Assembly (NCBI GenBank): GCA_034440615.1
Contig: JAOTOM010004961.1
Location: 282,001 to 346,000 of the forward strand
Length of the DNA stretch: 64,000 nucleotides
Reading direction: 5' to 3'
Source of the DNA: Ashinkailepas kermadecensis
Taxonomy: Eukaryota > Arthropoda > Thecostraca > Neolepadidae
Shown: piece by piece, positions 11,967 through 24,839 of the stretch
Layout: each line of letters opens with the position of its first letter
Numbering within the stretch: the stretch's first letter is position 1
Made by a program: the position numbers and the translations under genes
The notes under the pieces: generated by a model
Seen by the model: the letters and a program-made list of their open reading frames with translations, nothing else
Databases searched by the model: none
Told to the model about the DNA's origin: nothing

Positions 11967-13039
11967 CAGCATGTTCCCTCCCTCCTCCGATGGCTGGCGA
12001 TGGAGTGGCGACACCACGTGACATCTCCAGCTGAGTGTATGGCAATGACAAACAGTGGAGGCCCGCCTGTTCACAATGCTCAGCATGTGTATATGTGTGC
12101 GTGTGTGTGTAGGCCTCTCCCCAAACCTCGAGAACTGAAATGGTCGACGAAAAAAAAACTTCAAGGTAGGCGAGGGGCCAGGAGTAGGATGTAACGGGAC
12201 CTAGAATCACCAAGGTGACAGGCCGATGTAGTTTCAGGTCATCTTGGATCAGCATGCAGAAATAAACCACTTGACGGAGCCATGCCTCGGCTCCGTTGGG
12301 CTTCACCAGTTGGTGCTGGAAGTGTTTCAACAATGCGCGTGTTGCTGGCAAAGTGATGATTCATGATGGGCATGGTGGTGCACATGGCCACACACACGGA
12401 GGCGGCAACACAAAAATACCGACACTGATCGGTTTTGACCAATAGTCCTCTTTTCATTGTCGGCCCCAACACGACGCAGAGGAACGCACATTTCCATGGT
12501 CGCGTGTGGCCTTCAATAGCCCAGAGTTCAAATATATAGACAGCCTGCATAGAATATCCAGAGAATAGAACATACTAGTCGTCACCAGTCGTAAGAAGCT
12601 GGAGCCATCTGTTTTGTGTTTGTTGCGTTTGTGTTGTGTTTGTTGTGTTTGTGTTTCGCCACGTCGCGACGGATCATGGCTATTGCTGAGTAGTTTGGGC
12701 GCTATATAGCCAATGATGTTGATGCGCCCTGAAGTCTGAGTAACCAACTAACATGCCAATGCTGAGTAAGACAATGCCGACCTGAAGTATGCTGATGTCC
12801 AGTGACAAACTAGTAAGATTTCCAGCATCGAGTCTGTGAATTCTACGCACAAAATAAAAATGACGAACACTCAGCGATGAACATATCATATGATGCGATA
12901 TGTGCGAATTTTCAGGTACGAAATCTCGGAAAATTGCCGGACGAATACAAAATACAATTTCAGGCAATCCTTGATTCAATTTTGCACTGGACAAGATAAG
13001 TGAGAGGAAGGAAGATTGCATGCCTCGCCCACTCCCTGT
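11967..13039. other. No recognised gene
   Basis: Contains a short GT-rich microsatellite near 12085-12112 and a (gtttgttgt)-like stretch at 12615-12660. No other feature supported. Confidence 0.45.
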
Positions 13040-13385
13040 GCGTGGAGCGGGCGAGGCACCACTGTGACACCACTGTGACACCACTGTGGCACCACTGTGA
13101 CAGCATATCGAATGACCACGCGTGGAGCGGGCGAGGCACCACTGTGACACCACTGTGGCACCACTGTGGCACCACTGTGGCACCACTGTGACACCACATC
13201 CAATGACCACGCGTGGAGCGGCCGAGGCACCACTGTGACACCACTGTGGCACCACTGTGGCACCACTGTGGCACCACTGTGACACCACTGTGACACCACT
13301 GTGGCACCACTGTGGCACCACTGTGGCACCACTGTAACACCACTGTAGCACAACTGTGGCACCACTGTGACACCACATCCAATGA
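13040..13385. repeat. 12-bp (CACCACTGTGGC)n array with higher-order unit
   Basis: A 12-mer caccactgtgac/ggc repeats in blocks separated by a longer spacer containing aatgaccacgcgtggagcgg, which occurs near 13111 and 13201; a related gcgtggagcgggcgagg lies at 13031. This gives a two-level repeat. Minus-strand translations are artefacts. Confidence 0.9.
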
Positions 13386-13744
13386 CCATTTTGCTGATGG
13401 ACCTGATCACGCCATCACTCCCCTCCCACCCAGTCCCCTTTGGCTGCCGACCAGCGCCAGCCCGCGTCTCACCTGTCAAAGCCGGAGACGCCACGGCTCA
13501 GCAGCAACATCCACTCAGTGCTTACCGTAGCTGCCGACATGACTCAGTCGAGGCTGGTATTGCAGTCATAAATTGTAGTTATGAGATTCTTCCAGGAAGT
13601 CAATCCGTCGTCTGAAGTTTGCTTCAGCTGTCCATGTTTTTCGCTTCACGAGTTGTCAATCCAGATTTATTCACTGCACCACTTGCCGGCTGCGAGGGCG
13701 GGCGGTCTCTTAGGAGTTCAGCTTAATGAGCTGCCTGATATTCG

Positions 13745-14275
13745 GGTCTTCCACAGTTCAGGGACAATTCACCAGCTTGTACAGTTCAGGGATAATACAC
13801 CACCATCCGCAGTGCAGGGATAATGCACCACCTTCCACAGTTCAGAGATAATGTACGACCTTCCACAGTTCAGAGACAATTGACCACCTTCTACAGTTCA
13901 GAGATAATATACCACCATCCACAGTACAGGGATAATGCACCACCTTCCACAGTTCAGAGATAATATACCACCATCCACAGTACAGGGATAATGCACCACC
14001 TTCCACAGTTCATGGATAATGCAGCACCTTGCACAGTTCAGAAATAATGCATGACCTTCCATAGTTCAGGGATAATGTACAAACTTCCACAGGTCAGGGA
14101 TAATGCACAACCTTCCGCAGTGCAGGGATAATGCACCACCTTACACAATGCAAGGATATTGCACCACCTTTCACGGTTCATGGATAATGCACGACATTCC
14201 ACAGTGCAGGGGTAATGCACGACCTTCCACAGTTCAGAGATAATGCATGACCTTCCACATTTCAGGGATGAATCA
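13745..14275. repeat. 28-bp minisatellite, about 18 copies
   Basis: Unit reads gataatgcaccaccttccac then agttcagg, with scattered point variants. Confidence 0.92.
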
Positions 14276-15344
14276 GCGCAAGAATCTTCCTGTACCGGTT
14301 CACTTTCCTAACTCATTCATTTTCCATTGTAACAATCCTAATTTTAGCTTCTACTGCGCTCAATGTAAATGCTTCTGGATACTTCAGGCTTCGTGTTCCG
14401 AAGTAGCTTTGGGGGATTTTGGAGTATATCTCCATGATCTGACCTAATTTAGCTTGAAAGCTGAAACAGTAATAGAGGACATCGTTTTCAATGATATATT
14501 GCAAGTATGATTTCTTGTAGGAATTAGATGCACCATATGAAGTTTGCTTATTCCACCCATGTTCTGACGCTTCACGATTTACCAAGGACAAAGCGTTGAC
14601 TGGGTTTCAAGTAAGCTGAAGTCAATATTTGAAGGCGAATGTAGAAACCACGCTGGCAAAGAGTGTGACCTGGTTTTGACCTCCACTATCTAAGTGTCCA
14701 TGACAGCCTGGAATCCAATGTTTCGCTACCAGGTATGCCCATTAATTATCAGCATAGATACAAAATGGTCAAGCAGTAACTTGAGCGGCTCAGGAGGAAT
14801 TTCATGAAATATTTCTGTGATTAAATCGACACTCACCATACTACGGGGGTGCCGTTACATTACTGATCACGTCAAATTCCAAGACAAGTAAACATTTACT
14901 TGTCTTGGAATTTGATTGCTCACTACGTATTTAAATTACACTATATCCTTTGCATACACCATGCATAATATAGAGGATAATACACACTTGTAACCGTCAT
15001 AATGATATGGACCCTACAGGGTAGTACCTCATAATGACCGTCAAGGCAGATACGGATCCTACAGGGTAGTTCGTGAAACACGTGTGCATGTCGTGCATAA
15101 ATAGTGTCTCTTTAGATGACTGCCTGAACATGCATGTTGTTGACGTAGCAAACATTTCCATGAAGAGTAGGTGCACCAAATTCCAATGAGCAGGCGGTGT
15201 AAAGTGTTAGTAAAATGAGAAGGGTCTCGTAGAAGCACCACGTACCTATCACCAGAGCAAATGTTGTGAACGCTGTCACTTATTGTCTGCATGCTGCATT
15301 TGCGCTTCGATCTCTCTTAGTGCCGTCTTCATGTCACTCGCTCC
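14276..15344. other. No recognised gene; contains a palindrome
   Basis: AT-richer unique sequence. A 21-bp-arm inverted repeat sits at 14872-14915, and a short duplication (tggaccctacagggtagt) lies near 15009 and 15054. Confidence 0.5.
14872..14915. repeat. Perfect inverted repeat, 21-bp arms, 2-nt loop
   Basis: The left arm tcaaattccaagacaagtaa(a) at 14872-14892 is exactly complementary to 14895-14915. It could extrude as a cruciform or fold in RNA. Confidence 0.95.
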
Positions 15345-17884
15345 ACCAACCCCTTATGTCACGACGTACACCTACCACCCACCCCTCATGTCACGACGTA
15401 CACCTGCCACCCGCCCCTTATGTCACGACGTACCCCTGCCACCCGCCCCTCATGTCACGACTCATGCCTGCTACCCGCCCCTCATGCCACGACTCATGCC
15501 TGCCATATGCCCCCTCATGTCACGACACACACCAGCTACCCGCCCCTCATGTCACGACGCATACCTGCCACCCGCCCCTCATGTCACGACTCATGTCTGC
15601 TACCCGCCCCTCATGTCACGACTCATGTCTGCTACCCGCCCCTCATGTCACGACTCATGCCTGCTACCCGTCCCTCATGTCACGACGCATACCTGCTACC
15701 CGCCCCTCATGTCACGACGCATACCTGCTACCCGCCCCTCATGTCACGACTCATGTCTGCTACCCGCCCCTCATGTCACGACGTATACCTGCCACCCGCC
15801 CCTCATGTCACGACTCATGTCTGCCACCCGCCCCTCATGTCACGACTCATGTCTGATACCCGCCCTCATGTCACGACGTACACCTGCTACCCGCCCCTCA
15901 TGTCACGACGTATACCTGCCACCCGCCCCTCATGTCACGACTCATGCCTGCTACCCGCCCCTCATGTCACGACTCATGCCTGCTACCCGCCCCTCATGTC
16001 ACGACTCATGCCTGATACCCGCCCCTCATGTCACGACGCATACCTGCTACCCGCCCCTCATGCCACGACTCATGTCTGCTACCCACCCCTCATGTCACGA
16101 CTCATGTCTGATACTCGCCCCTCATGTCACGACTCATGCCTGCTACCCGCCCCCATGTCACGACTCATGTCTGATACCCGCCCCTCATGTCACGATGACA
16201 CCTGCTACCCGCCCCTCATGTCACGACTCATGTCTGCTACCCGCCCCTCATGTCACGACTCATGTCTGATACCCGCCCCTCATGTCACGACGTACACCTG
16301 CTACCCGCCCCTCATGTCACGACGCATACCTGCTACCCGCCCCTCATGTCACGACTCATGTCTGCTACCCGCCCCTCATGTCACGACTCATGTCTGATAC
16401 CCGCCCCTCATGTCACGACTCATGTCTGATACCCGCCCCTCATGTCACGACTCATGCCTGCTACCCGCCCCTCATGTCACGACGTACACCTGCTACCCGC
16501 CCCTCATGTCACGGCTCATGCCTGCTACCCGCCCCTCATGTCACGACTCATGTCTGATACCCGCCCTCATGTCACGACGTACACCTGCTACGCGCCCCTC
16601 ATGTCATGACGCACACCTGCCACCCGCCTCTCATGTCACGACGTACACCAGCTACCCGTCCCTCATGTCACGACGTACACCAGCTACCCGCCCCTCATGT
16701 CACGACACACACCTGCTGCTACGCGTCCCTCATGTCACGACGCACACCTGCCACCCGCCCCTCATGTCACGACGCACACCTGCCACCCGCCCCTCATGTC
16801 ACGACGTACACCAGCTACCCGCCCCTCATGTCACGACTCATGCCTGCTACCCGCCCCTCATGTCACGACACACACCTGCCACCTGCCTCTCATGTCACTA
16901 CGTACACCAGCTACCCGCCCCTCATGTCACGACGTACACCAGCTACCCGCCCCTCATGTCACGACTCATGTCTGCTACCCGCCCCTCATGTCACGACGTA
17001 CACCTGCCACCGCCCCTCATGTCACGACTCATGTCTGCTACCCGCCCCTCATGTCACGACTCATGCCTGCTACCCGCCCCTCATGTCACGACGTACACCT
17101 GCTACCCGCCCCTCATGTCACGACTCATGCCTGCTACCCGCCCCTCATGTCACGACACACCTGCCACCCGTCCCTCATGTCACGACTCATGCCTGCTACC
17201 CGCCCCTCATGTCACGACTCATGTCTGCCACCCGCCCCTCATGTCACGACTCATGTCTGCTACCCGCCCCTCATGTCACGACACACACCTGCCACCCGCC
17301 CCCATGTCACGACGTACACCTGCCACGACTCATGCCTGCTACCCGCCCCTCATGTCACGACTCATGCCTGCTACCCGCCCCTCATGTCACGACGTACACC
17401 TGCTACCCGCCCCTCATGTCACGACTCATGCCTGCTACCCGCCCCTCATGTCACGACTCATGTCTGCTACCCGCCCCTCATGTCACGACATACACCTGCC
17501 ACCCGCCCCTCATGTCACGACTCATGCCTGCTACCCGCCCCTCATGTCACGACTCATGCCTGCTACCCGCCCCTCATGTCACGACTCATGCCTGCTACCC
17601 GTCCCTCATGTCACGACTCATGCCTGCTACCCGCCCCTCATGTCACGACTCATGCCTGCTACCCGCCCCTCATGTCACGACGTACACCTGCCACCCGCCC
17701 CTCATGTCACGACTCATGCTTGTCACCCGCCCCTCATGTCACGACGTACACCAGCTACCCGCCCCTCATGTCACGACTCATGCCTGCTACCCGCCCCTCA
17801 TGTCACGACTCATGTCTGCTACCCGCCCCTCATGGCACGACGCATACCTGCCACCCGCCCCTCATGTCACGACTCATGCCTGCC
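15345..17884. repeat. 32-bp minisatellite, about 79 copies
   Basis: Unit reads cacgactcatgcctgctacc then cgcccctcatgt. Subtypes are actcatg/gtacac/gcatac and tgctac/tgccac/agctac. It is stop-free in all + frames, giving several spurious ORFs of up to 505 codons. It runs directly into the acceptor of the paxillin LD4 exon. Confidence 0.96.
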
Positions 17885-17889
17885 GGCAG

Positions 17890-18013
17890 GAATGCCAAGA
17901 CGTACGAGACGCGCACGGTCACGGTGACAGAGAGCACACCGGAGGGGTGTCACAACACCTCATCGGCCACGCAAGAGCTGGATGACTTGATGGCCTCGCT
18001 GTCCGACTTTAAG
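17890..18013 (+). CDS. PXN: Paxillin exon with LD4 motif
   Basis: 124-nt exon (phase 2 in, phase 0 out) encoding 41 full codons. It begins AKTYETRTVTVTES after one Asn codon, and its C-terminal half carries ELDDLMASLSDFK, the LD4 motif that in paxillin binds FAK, GIT/PKL and related partners. The core LDDLMASL is nearly identical across paxillins and is diagnostic. The acceptor is gccggcag at 17882-17889 and the donor AAG|gtaacg at 18013/18014. The 32-bp array runs right up to the acceptor, so no ordinary pyrimidine tract exists; the last array unit must serve. The donor itself is the seed of a further array (18009-18250). The frame stays open upstream only because the array is stop-free, so the start is set by the acceptor. 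Confidence 0.9.
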
Positions 18014-18252
18014 GTAACGTGTCCCGCAGTGGCCACCTATTCTAAGGTGTTTAAGGTAACGTGTACCGCAGTGGCCACCTATTAAGGTAACGTGTCCCGC
18101 AGTGGCCACCTAGTATAAGGTGCTTAGGGTAACGTGTACCGCAGTGGCCACCTATTCTAAGGTGTTTATGGTAACGTGTCCCGCAGTGGCCACCTATTCT
18201 AAGGTGTTTAAGGTGACGTGTCTCGCAGTGGCCACCTATTCTAAGGTGTCGC
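18009..18252. repeat. ~42-bp array seeded on the LD4 exon donor, about 5.5 copies
   Basis: Each unit repeats the last exon bases and donor (ttaaggtaacgtgt) followed by cgcagtggccacctattc. Unit starts are near 18009 (the real junction), 18051, 18082, 18123, 18165 and 18207. The copies are therefore decoy donors inside the intron. Confidence 0.92.
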
Positions 18253-19204
18253 CAGGTATTGTCTTGCAGCGGTGTCTGTTCATTGAAATGATTGTCCTCG
18301 ATATCGTCCGAGTACTTGTGTCCGAGTCTCGAACTGTGTCTCTCAAACTCGTCCGCGTCTCGAACTGTGTCCGTGAAAACGCTCAGCATCGTCGATGATG
18401 AGCTGGTGGTGGTGGGAAGAGTGTGACGGCGTTCTTACAGTCGGATCATCCAGTGGGGCCGGCTGGGATTCACGTTCGCTTGGTGGTTGAATGCCTCCAT
18501 CGCGCTAGTTCAAAAAGGAGACGCAACTCGGCAAAAACAAGCTGTCTCCATGCTCATTGCTCAATGTTTACATGTGGGGCCTTCAGATCTACTGGTACTT
18601 TCCTCCGGTCACCAATGTGACAAACAAAGAGGGCGCCGGTTAGGTGATGGTGCCGATCATTGGGGACCGTAGAATGGAATACTCTTGTCACTTGACAAGC
18701 ACCATGAGTTGCCGTTGTGTTCGAGTAATAGCCGATAGCAATCTGCACGCCATTCGTCGACTGAAGGAAGCTTAAAAATCAGTGGCACATTGGATCCGAA
18801 TACGCCTCATGTCTGGAGCATGCACCGAGTCAAAGGCGCAGCCAAGATTTTTCGCAAGTGGGGCCAACCGAAAAAAAATGTGATGAAACAGAGAAAGCCT
18901 CGGTCGCTCGAAGCGCTCCGAAAATTTAGGATTTTACGTCGTGAAAATCTGAAAAGGTATCGTTTGATCCAGTGTATTTTTGGACGCGAAGGGGGATCCG
19001 GGCCCCTGGCCTTCCCTTGGCTGCGCCTTTGCACCAAGTCAGCACCCCAGCTTATCGGAGTTCTCTTCATGACGAGCGTGACGTCACACGATGGATTCAG
19101 CCATAGTTCGCGATAAGGTCAGCACAGCGTCGTCGACCCGGACAACAGCCGAGGCGGACAACCGGACATGGCAGAGGCTATTTGCATCCAAGCTGGGCTG
19201 ACGG
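18253..19204. other. No recognised gene
   Basis: A basic 108-codon frame on + (18790-19116) shows no recognised domain. A small array (gtccgagtctcgaactgtgt, twice) lies at 18318-18372. Confidence 0.4.
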
Positions 19205-21497
19205 GTGATGGGACGTCCGTGAGTGTCCTCGGGTGCCCGAGGGGCGTCGGGTGCTCGTCTGATGTCCGAGGGGTATCTTTCGGACGTCCGAGTGGCGTCT
19301 GTTGGACGTCCGAGGGGCGTCTGTCGGACGTCCGAGGGACGTCTGTCGGACGTCCGAGGGGCGTCTGTCGGACGTCCGAGGGGCGTCTGTCGGACGTCTG
19401 AGGGGCGTCTGTCGGACGTCTGAGGGGCGTCTGTCGGACGTCCGAGGGGCGTCTGTCGGACGTCTGAGGGGCGTCTGTCGGACGTCTGAGGGACGTCTGT
19501 CGGACGTCTGGGGGGCGTCTGTCGGACGTCCGAGGAACGTCTGTCGGACGTCTGAGGGGTGTCTGTCGGACGTCTGAGGGGCGTCTGTCGGACGTCCGAG
19601 TGGCGTCTGTCGGACGTCCGAGGGGCGTCTGTCGGACGTCGGAGGGGGTCTGTCGGACGTCCGAGGGACGTCTGTCGGACGTCTGAGGGGCGTCTGTCGA
19701 ACGTCTGGGGGTGTCTGTCGGACGTCCGAGTGGCGTCTGTCGGACGTCCGAGTGGCGTCTGTCGGACGTCTGAGGGGCGTCTGTCGGACGTCTGAGGGGC
19801 GTCTGTCGGAAGGTCCGAGTGGCGTCTGTCGGACGTCCGAGTGGCGTCTGTCGGACGTCTGAGGGATGTCTGTCGGACGTCCGAGGGACGTCTGTCGGAC
19901 GTCTGAGGGGCGTCTGTCGGACGTCCGAGTGGCGTCTGTCGGACGTCTGAGGGGCGTCTGTCGGACGTCTGAGGGGCGTCTGTCGGACGTCCGAGGGGCG
20001 TCTGTCGGACGTCTGAGGGATGTCTGTCGGACGTCTGAGGGGCGTCTGTCGGACGTCCGAGGGACGTCTGTCGGACGTCCGAGTGGCGTCTGTCGGACGT
20101 CCGAGGAGCGTCTGTCGGACGTCTGAGGGGCGTCTGTCGGACGTCCGAGTGGCGTCTGTCGGACGTCCGAGGGGCGTCTGTCGGACGTCTGAGGGGCGTC
20201 TGTCGGACGTCTGAGGGGCGTCTGTCGGACGTCTGAGGGGCGTCTGTCGGACGTCTGAGGGGCGTCTGTCGGACGTCCGAGTGGCGTCTGTCGGACGTCC
20301 GAGGGGCGTCTGTCGGACGTCTGAGGGGCGTCTGTCGGACGTCCGAGGAACGTCTGTCGGACGTCTGAGGGGTGTCTGTCGGACGTCTGAGGGGCGTCTG
20401 TCGGACGTCCGAGTGGCGTCTGTCGGACGTCCGAGGGGCGTCTGTCGGACGTCCGAGGGGGTCTGTCGGACGTCCGAGGGACGTCTGTCGGACGTCTGAG
20501 GGGCGTCTGTCGAACGTCTGGGGGGTGTCTGTCGGACGTCCGAGTGGCGTCTGTCGGACGTCCGAGTGGCGTCTGTCGGACGTCTGAGGGGCGTCTGTCG
20601 GACGTCTGAGGGGCGTCTGTCGGACGTCCGAGTGGCGTCTGTCGGACGTCCGAGTGGCGTCTGTCGGACGTCCGAGTGGCGTCTGTCGGACGTCCGAGGT
20701 ACGTCTGTCGGACGTCTGAGGGGCGTCTGTCGGACGTCCGAGGGGCGTCTGTCGGACGTCTGAGGGGCGTCTGTCGGACGTCTGAGGGGCGTCTGTCGGA
20801 CGTCCGAGGGGCGTCTGTCGGACGTCCGAGGGACGTCTGTCGGACGTCTGAGGGGCGTCTGTCGGACGTCCGAGGGACGTCTGTCGGACGTCCGAGTGGC
20901 GTCTGTCGGACGTCCGAGGAGCGTCTGTCGGACGTCTGAGGGGCGTCTGTCGGACGTCGGAGGGGCGTCTGTCGGACGTCCGAGGAGCGTCTGTCGGACG
21001 TCTGAGGGGCGTCTGTCGGACGTCTGAGGGGCGTCTGTCGGACGTCTGAGGGGCGTCTGTCGGACGTCTGAGGGGCGTCTGTCGGACGTCTGAGGGGCGT
21101 CTGTCGGACGTCCGAGTGGCGTCTGTCGGACGTCCGAGGGGCGTCTGTCGGACGTCTGAGGGGCGTCTGTCGGACGTCTGAGGGGCGTCTGTCGGACGTC
21201 CGAGTGGCGTCTGTCGGACGTCTGAGGGGCGTCTGTCGGACGTCTGAGGGGCGTCTGTCGGACGTCTGAGGGGCGTCTGTCGGACGTCTGAGGGGCGTCT
21301 GTCGGACGTCCGAGGGGCGTCTGTCGGACGTCTGAGGGGCGTCTGTCGGACGTCTGAGGGGCGTCTGTCGGACGTCTGAGGGGCGTCTGTCGGACGTCTG
21401 AGGGGCGTCTGTCGGACGTCGGAGGGGCGTCTGTCGGACGTCGGAGGGGCGCCTGTTGGACGTCGGAGGGGCGTCTGTCGGACGTCCGAGGAGCATC
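19205..21497. repeat. 22-bp minisatellite, about 104 copies
   Basis: Unit reads gtctgtcggacgtccgaggg plus gc, with the main alternation gtccgag/gtctgag and occasional gagtggc or gagggac. Every unit carries the palindrome gacgtc. The minus strand is stop-free and gives a 778-codon artefact ORF. Confidence 0.97.
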
Positions 21498-21739
21498 TGT
21501 CGCGGCCGATGCACCGCCAGTGCAGTGGGTGCGGCCGCTGCCTGTGGCTGCTATATTGGTCTGTTTACCCGACTGCAGTCAGCTTACCCTACTGGGAGCG
21601 ATGTGTCTACCGGTCCCTGCGGCGATGCAGCGCTCTACCCCCTCCCGAGGGAACCTCAGGTTATCGCAGGTGTACAGAGGTGTTCTGGTGGGAGCTGGGC
21701 CGAGCCAGGGCGGCCGCGGCCAGAAGTCCCTGTCGAGTC

Positions 21740-22792
21740 CGACCGACAGAGGTCTGTCCGCCTGCTGCTCGACAATCAGCCCTGTCTTGTCGTGACCTGG
21801 CGCCTGCAGACCCTGGCCGTCAGAGGTCTGTCCGCCTGCTGCTCGACAATCAACCCTGTCTTGTCGTCACCTGGCGCCTGCAGACCCTGGCCGTCAGAGG
21901 TCTGTCCGTCTGCTGCTCGACAATCAGCCCTGTCTTGTCGTCACCTGGCGCCTGCAGACCCTGGCCGTCAGAGGTCTGTCCGCCTGCTGCTCGACAATCA
22001 GCCCTGTCTTGTCGTGACCTGGCGCCTGCAGACCCTGGCCGTCAGAGGTCTGTCCGCCTGCTGCTCGACAATCAGCCCTGTCTTGTCGTCACCTGGCGCC
22101 TGCAGACCCTGGCCGTCAGAGGTCTGTCCGCCTGCTGCTCGACAATCAGCCCTGTCTTGTCGTGACCTGGCGCCTGCAGACCCTGGCCGTCAGAGGTCTG
22201 TCCGCCTGCTGCTCGACAATCAGCCCTGTCTTGTCGTCACCTGGCGCCTGCAGACCCTGGCCGTCAGAGGTCTGTCCGCCTGCTGCTCGACAATCAGCCC
22301 TGTCTTGTCGTGACCTGGCGCCTGCAGACCCTGGCCGTCAGAGGTCTGTCCGCCTGCTGCTCGACAATCAGCCCTGTCTTGTCGTCACCTGGCGCCTGCA
22401 GACCCTGGCCGTCAGAGGTCTGTCCGCCTGCTGCTCGACAATCAGCCCTGTCTTGTCGTGACCTGGCGCCTGCAGACCCTGGCCGTCAGAGGTCTGTCCG
22501 CCTGCTGCTCGACAATCAGCCCTGTCTTGTCGTGACCTGGCGCCTGCAGACCCTGGCCGTCAGAGGTCTGTCCGCCTGCTGCTCGACAATCAGCCCTGTC
22601 TTGTCGTGACCTGGCGCCTGCAGACCCTGGCCGTCAGAGGTCTGTCCGCCTGCTGCTCGACAATCAGCCCTGTCTTGTCGTGACCTGGCGCCTGCAGACC
22701 CTGGCCGTCAGAGGTCTGTCCGCCTGCTGCTCGACAATCAGCCCTGTCTTGTCGTCACCTGGCGCCTGCAGACCCTGGCCGTCCTCACAGTG
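21740..22792. repeat. 74-bp minisatellite, 14 copies with dimeric structure
   Basis: Unit starts gcgcctgcagaccctggccg and ends cagccctgtcttgtcgt. Copies are nearly identical. A single site (cgtcacc versus cgtgacc) alternates strictly from about 21942 to 22460, so part of the array is built from 148-bp dimers; the last units are a run of one type. Confidence 0.95.
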
Positions 22793-23234
22793 CTGCTCTG
22801 ACATTGGATTCATCCTGATTCATTATGTTATCCGATTGCCTCTATGCCTATTCTATTGACGAAGGAAGCCCTTTCTAATGTTCGCTGTCCCAGCTCAACG
22901 AACCGCGTAAGTAGAACGCAATGCAACAAATCAAAATATCAGGAAAAACAAAAATATTTTAATGGGTAATATTTTTATTTTAAAGTCTTGCAAATTTGAA
23001 ACACTGTGCAAATGCGACCGGTATGTACTCAAGGGACATTTTTGCACCTTAAATACACATACCCTTTCTCTCTTGCTTAATTCCTTAGATACCACTGCTT
23101 GAACAGAAGACAGAAGTAGAGCAATCTGCAATTGTATAAAACCACAAGCGTTTGGCAGGCCTTACTGTATGTTGCCTGTCTCCCCTGTGATCGGCCTCTC
23201 TCGTGTCTGGCTCAGGTGTTGGTGTTGTTCAATG
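22793..23234. other. No recognised gene
   Basis: AT-rich unique sequence after the 74-bp array. Confidence 0.45.
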
Positions 23235-23500
23235 CTTCACCCATCGCAAGAGGTATAAACCTCGCTCCGATGATCGGTCATTGCGACATTACCAGGCATT
23301 GTGCAATGCTTCAGCCACCGCAAGAGACGAGCTCGCTCCGGTGATCGGTTCTTACAACTCTACCAAATGTTGTTTAATGCTTCAGTTCAGCCATCGCAAG
23401 AGGCTAGCTCTCCCCCGTTATTTTTTCCCTAACCAAATAATATTTTTTGTCAGTTCAGCCATCGCAAGAGGCTAGCTTGCTCCGGTGATCGGTCATTGCG
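23235..23500. repeat. Degenerate ~80-110-bp repeat, about 4 copies
   Basis: Recurring catcgcaagaggctagct(t) followed by gctccggtgatcggt, at about 23240, 23315, 23392 and 23460. Confidence 0.7.
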
Positions 23501-23504
23501 CCTG

Positions 23505-24270
23505 CAGGCCGAACGGGCCGCAAGCGGTGAACACACGCACCATCTGGCCGCAAGCGGTGAACAAACGCACCATCTGGCCGCAAGCGGTGAACACACGCAC
23601 CATCTGGCCGCAAGCGGTGAACACACGCACCATCTGGCCGCAAGCGGTGAACACACGCACCATCTGGCCGCAAGCGGTGAACACACGCACCATCTGGCGC
23701 AAGCGGTGAACACACGCACCATCTGGCCGCAAGCGGTGAACACACGACCATCTGGCGCAAGCGGTGAACACACGCACTATCTGGCCGCAAGCGGTGAACA
23801 ACTACATCTGGCCGCAAGCGGTTAACAAACGCACCATCTGGCCGCAAGCGGTGAACACACGCACCATCTGGCCGCAAGCGGTGAACACACGCACCATCTG
23901 GCCGCAAGCGGTGAACACACGCACCATCTGGCCGCAAGCGGTTAACAAACGCACCATCTGGCCGCAAGCGGTGAACACACGCACCATCTGGCCGCAAGCG
24001 GTGAACACACGCACCATCTGGCCGCAAGCGGTGAACACACGCACCATCTGGCCGCAAGCGGTGAACACACGCACCATCTGGCCGCAAGCGGTGAACACAC
24101 GCACCATCTGGCCGCAAGCGGTGAACACACGCACCATCTGGCCGCAAGCGGTGAACACACGCACCATCTGGCCGCAAGCGGTGAACACACGCACCATCTG
24201 GCCGCAAGCGGTTAACAAACGCACCATCTGGCCGCAAGCGGTGAACACACGCACCATCTGGCCGTAAGCG
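23505..24270. repeat. 30-bp minisatellite, about 25 copies
   Basis: Unit reads gccgcaagcggtgaacacac then gcaccatctg. Variant units with ttaacaaac occur at about 23815, 23935 and 24205, and a cluster of 1- to 6-base deletions lies at 23695-23815. The decapeptide NTRTIWPQAV on + is a product of the repeat length. Confidence 0.95.
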
Positions 24271-24838
24271 GACAAAGGGTGTCTATATTAAGAGCGTTCG
24301 ACAGGAGGGATGTGAACAACACCACTTAAGCCTATTCCCGTGTGGCTTCCCCCTCCACCGACATTATTCGTGTACCATTTCCTAATCGTTTTGGGAGAGG
24401 TCTGAAATGTCATCTTCAGGTAAACCACAAAATATCATCATCGCTATCGAAAAAAGCAATCCTCTTGGTTTACCACATGGCTGGCCGATTGACAGGACCG
24501 AAAGAATCCGCTATGTTGTAGTCCCTGGGTACGCTAAACATGTTGTGCTCCCTAACTACAACCGTGAGCTAAGATTCTACCTTTGCATATATGCACTTTC
24601 AACGTTTGCACATATCTTGAAGTTAACCTTTAGGAAAAAATGAAGTGTTCATTCGTACCACAAAATCCATAAATAACATTCCATCGGTGAAAAAGTGCCT
24701 GAAATGTTCTCACTTTTGGGGTCCCGAGAGTGGTTACAACGTAGATGAATCGCTTTCGTCGGGATCATCAGTGTTCGTGAACTTGTGAAGTAATCGGACA
24801 GTGAGTGTTCTCCTGCCGCACAGATATCGAGCCAAGCA
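24271..24838. other. No recognised gene
   Basis: A 78-codon frame at 24407-24643 has no recognisable domain. Confidence 0.4.
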
Positions 24839-24839
24839 A

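Noticed and set aside
15266..18085. Plus-strand ORFs of 325-505 codons (CHDSCLLPAPHVTTHV type)
   Set aside because: Product of the 32-bp array. Only the last part (17890-18013) is coding, in one frame, as the paxillin LD4 exon.
19178..21514. 778-codon minus-strand ORF (Arg/Pro/Thr/Asp-rich)
   Set aside because: It is the 22-bp array. Shorter + strand frames are equally open, and there is no flanking domain.
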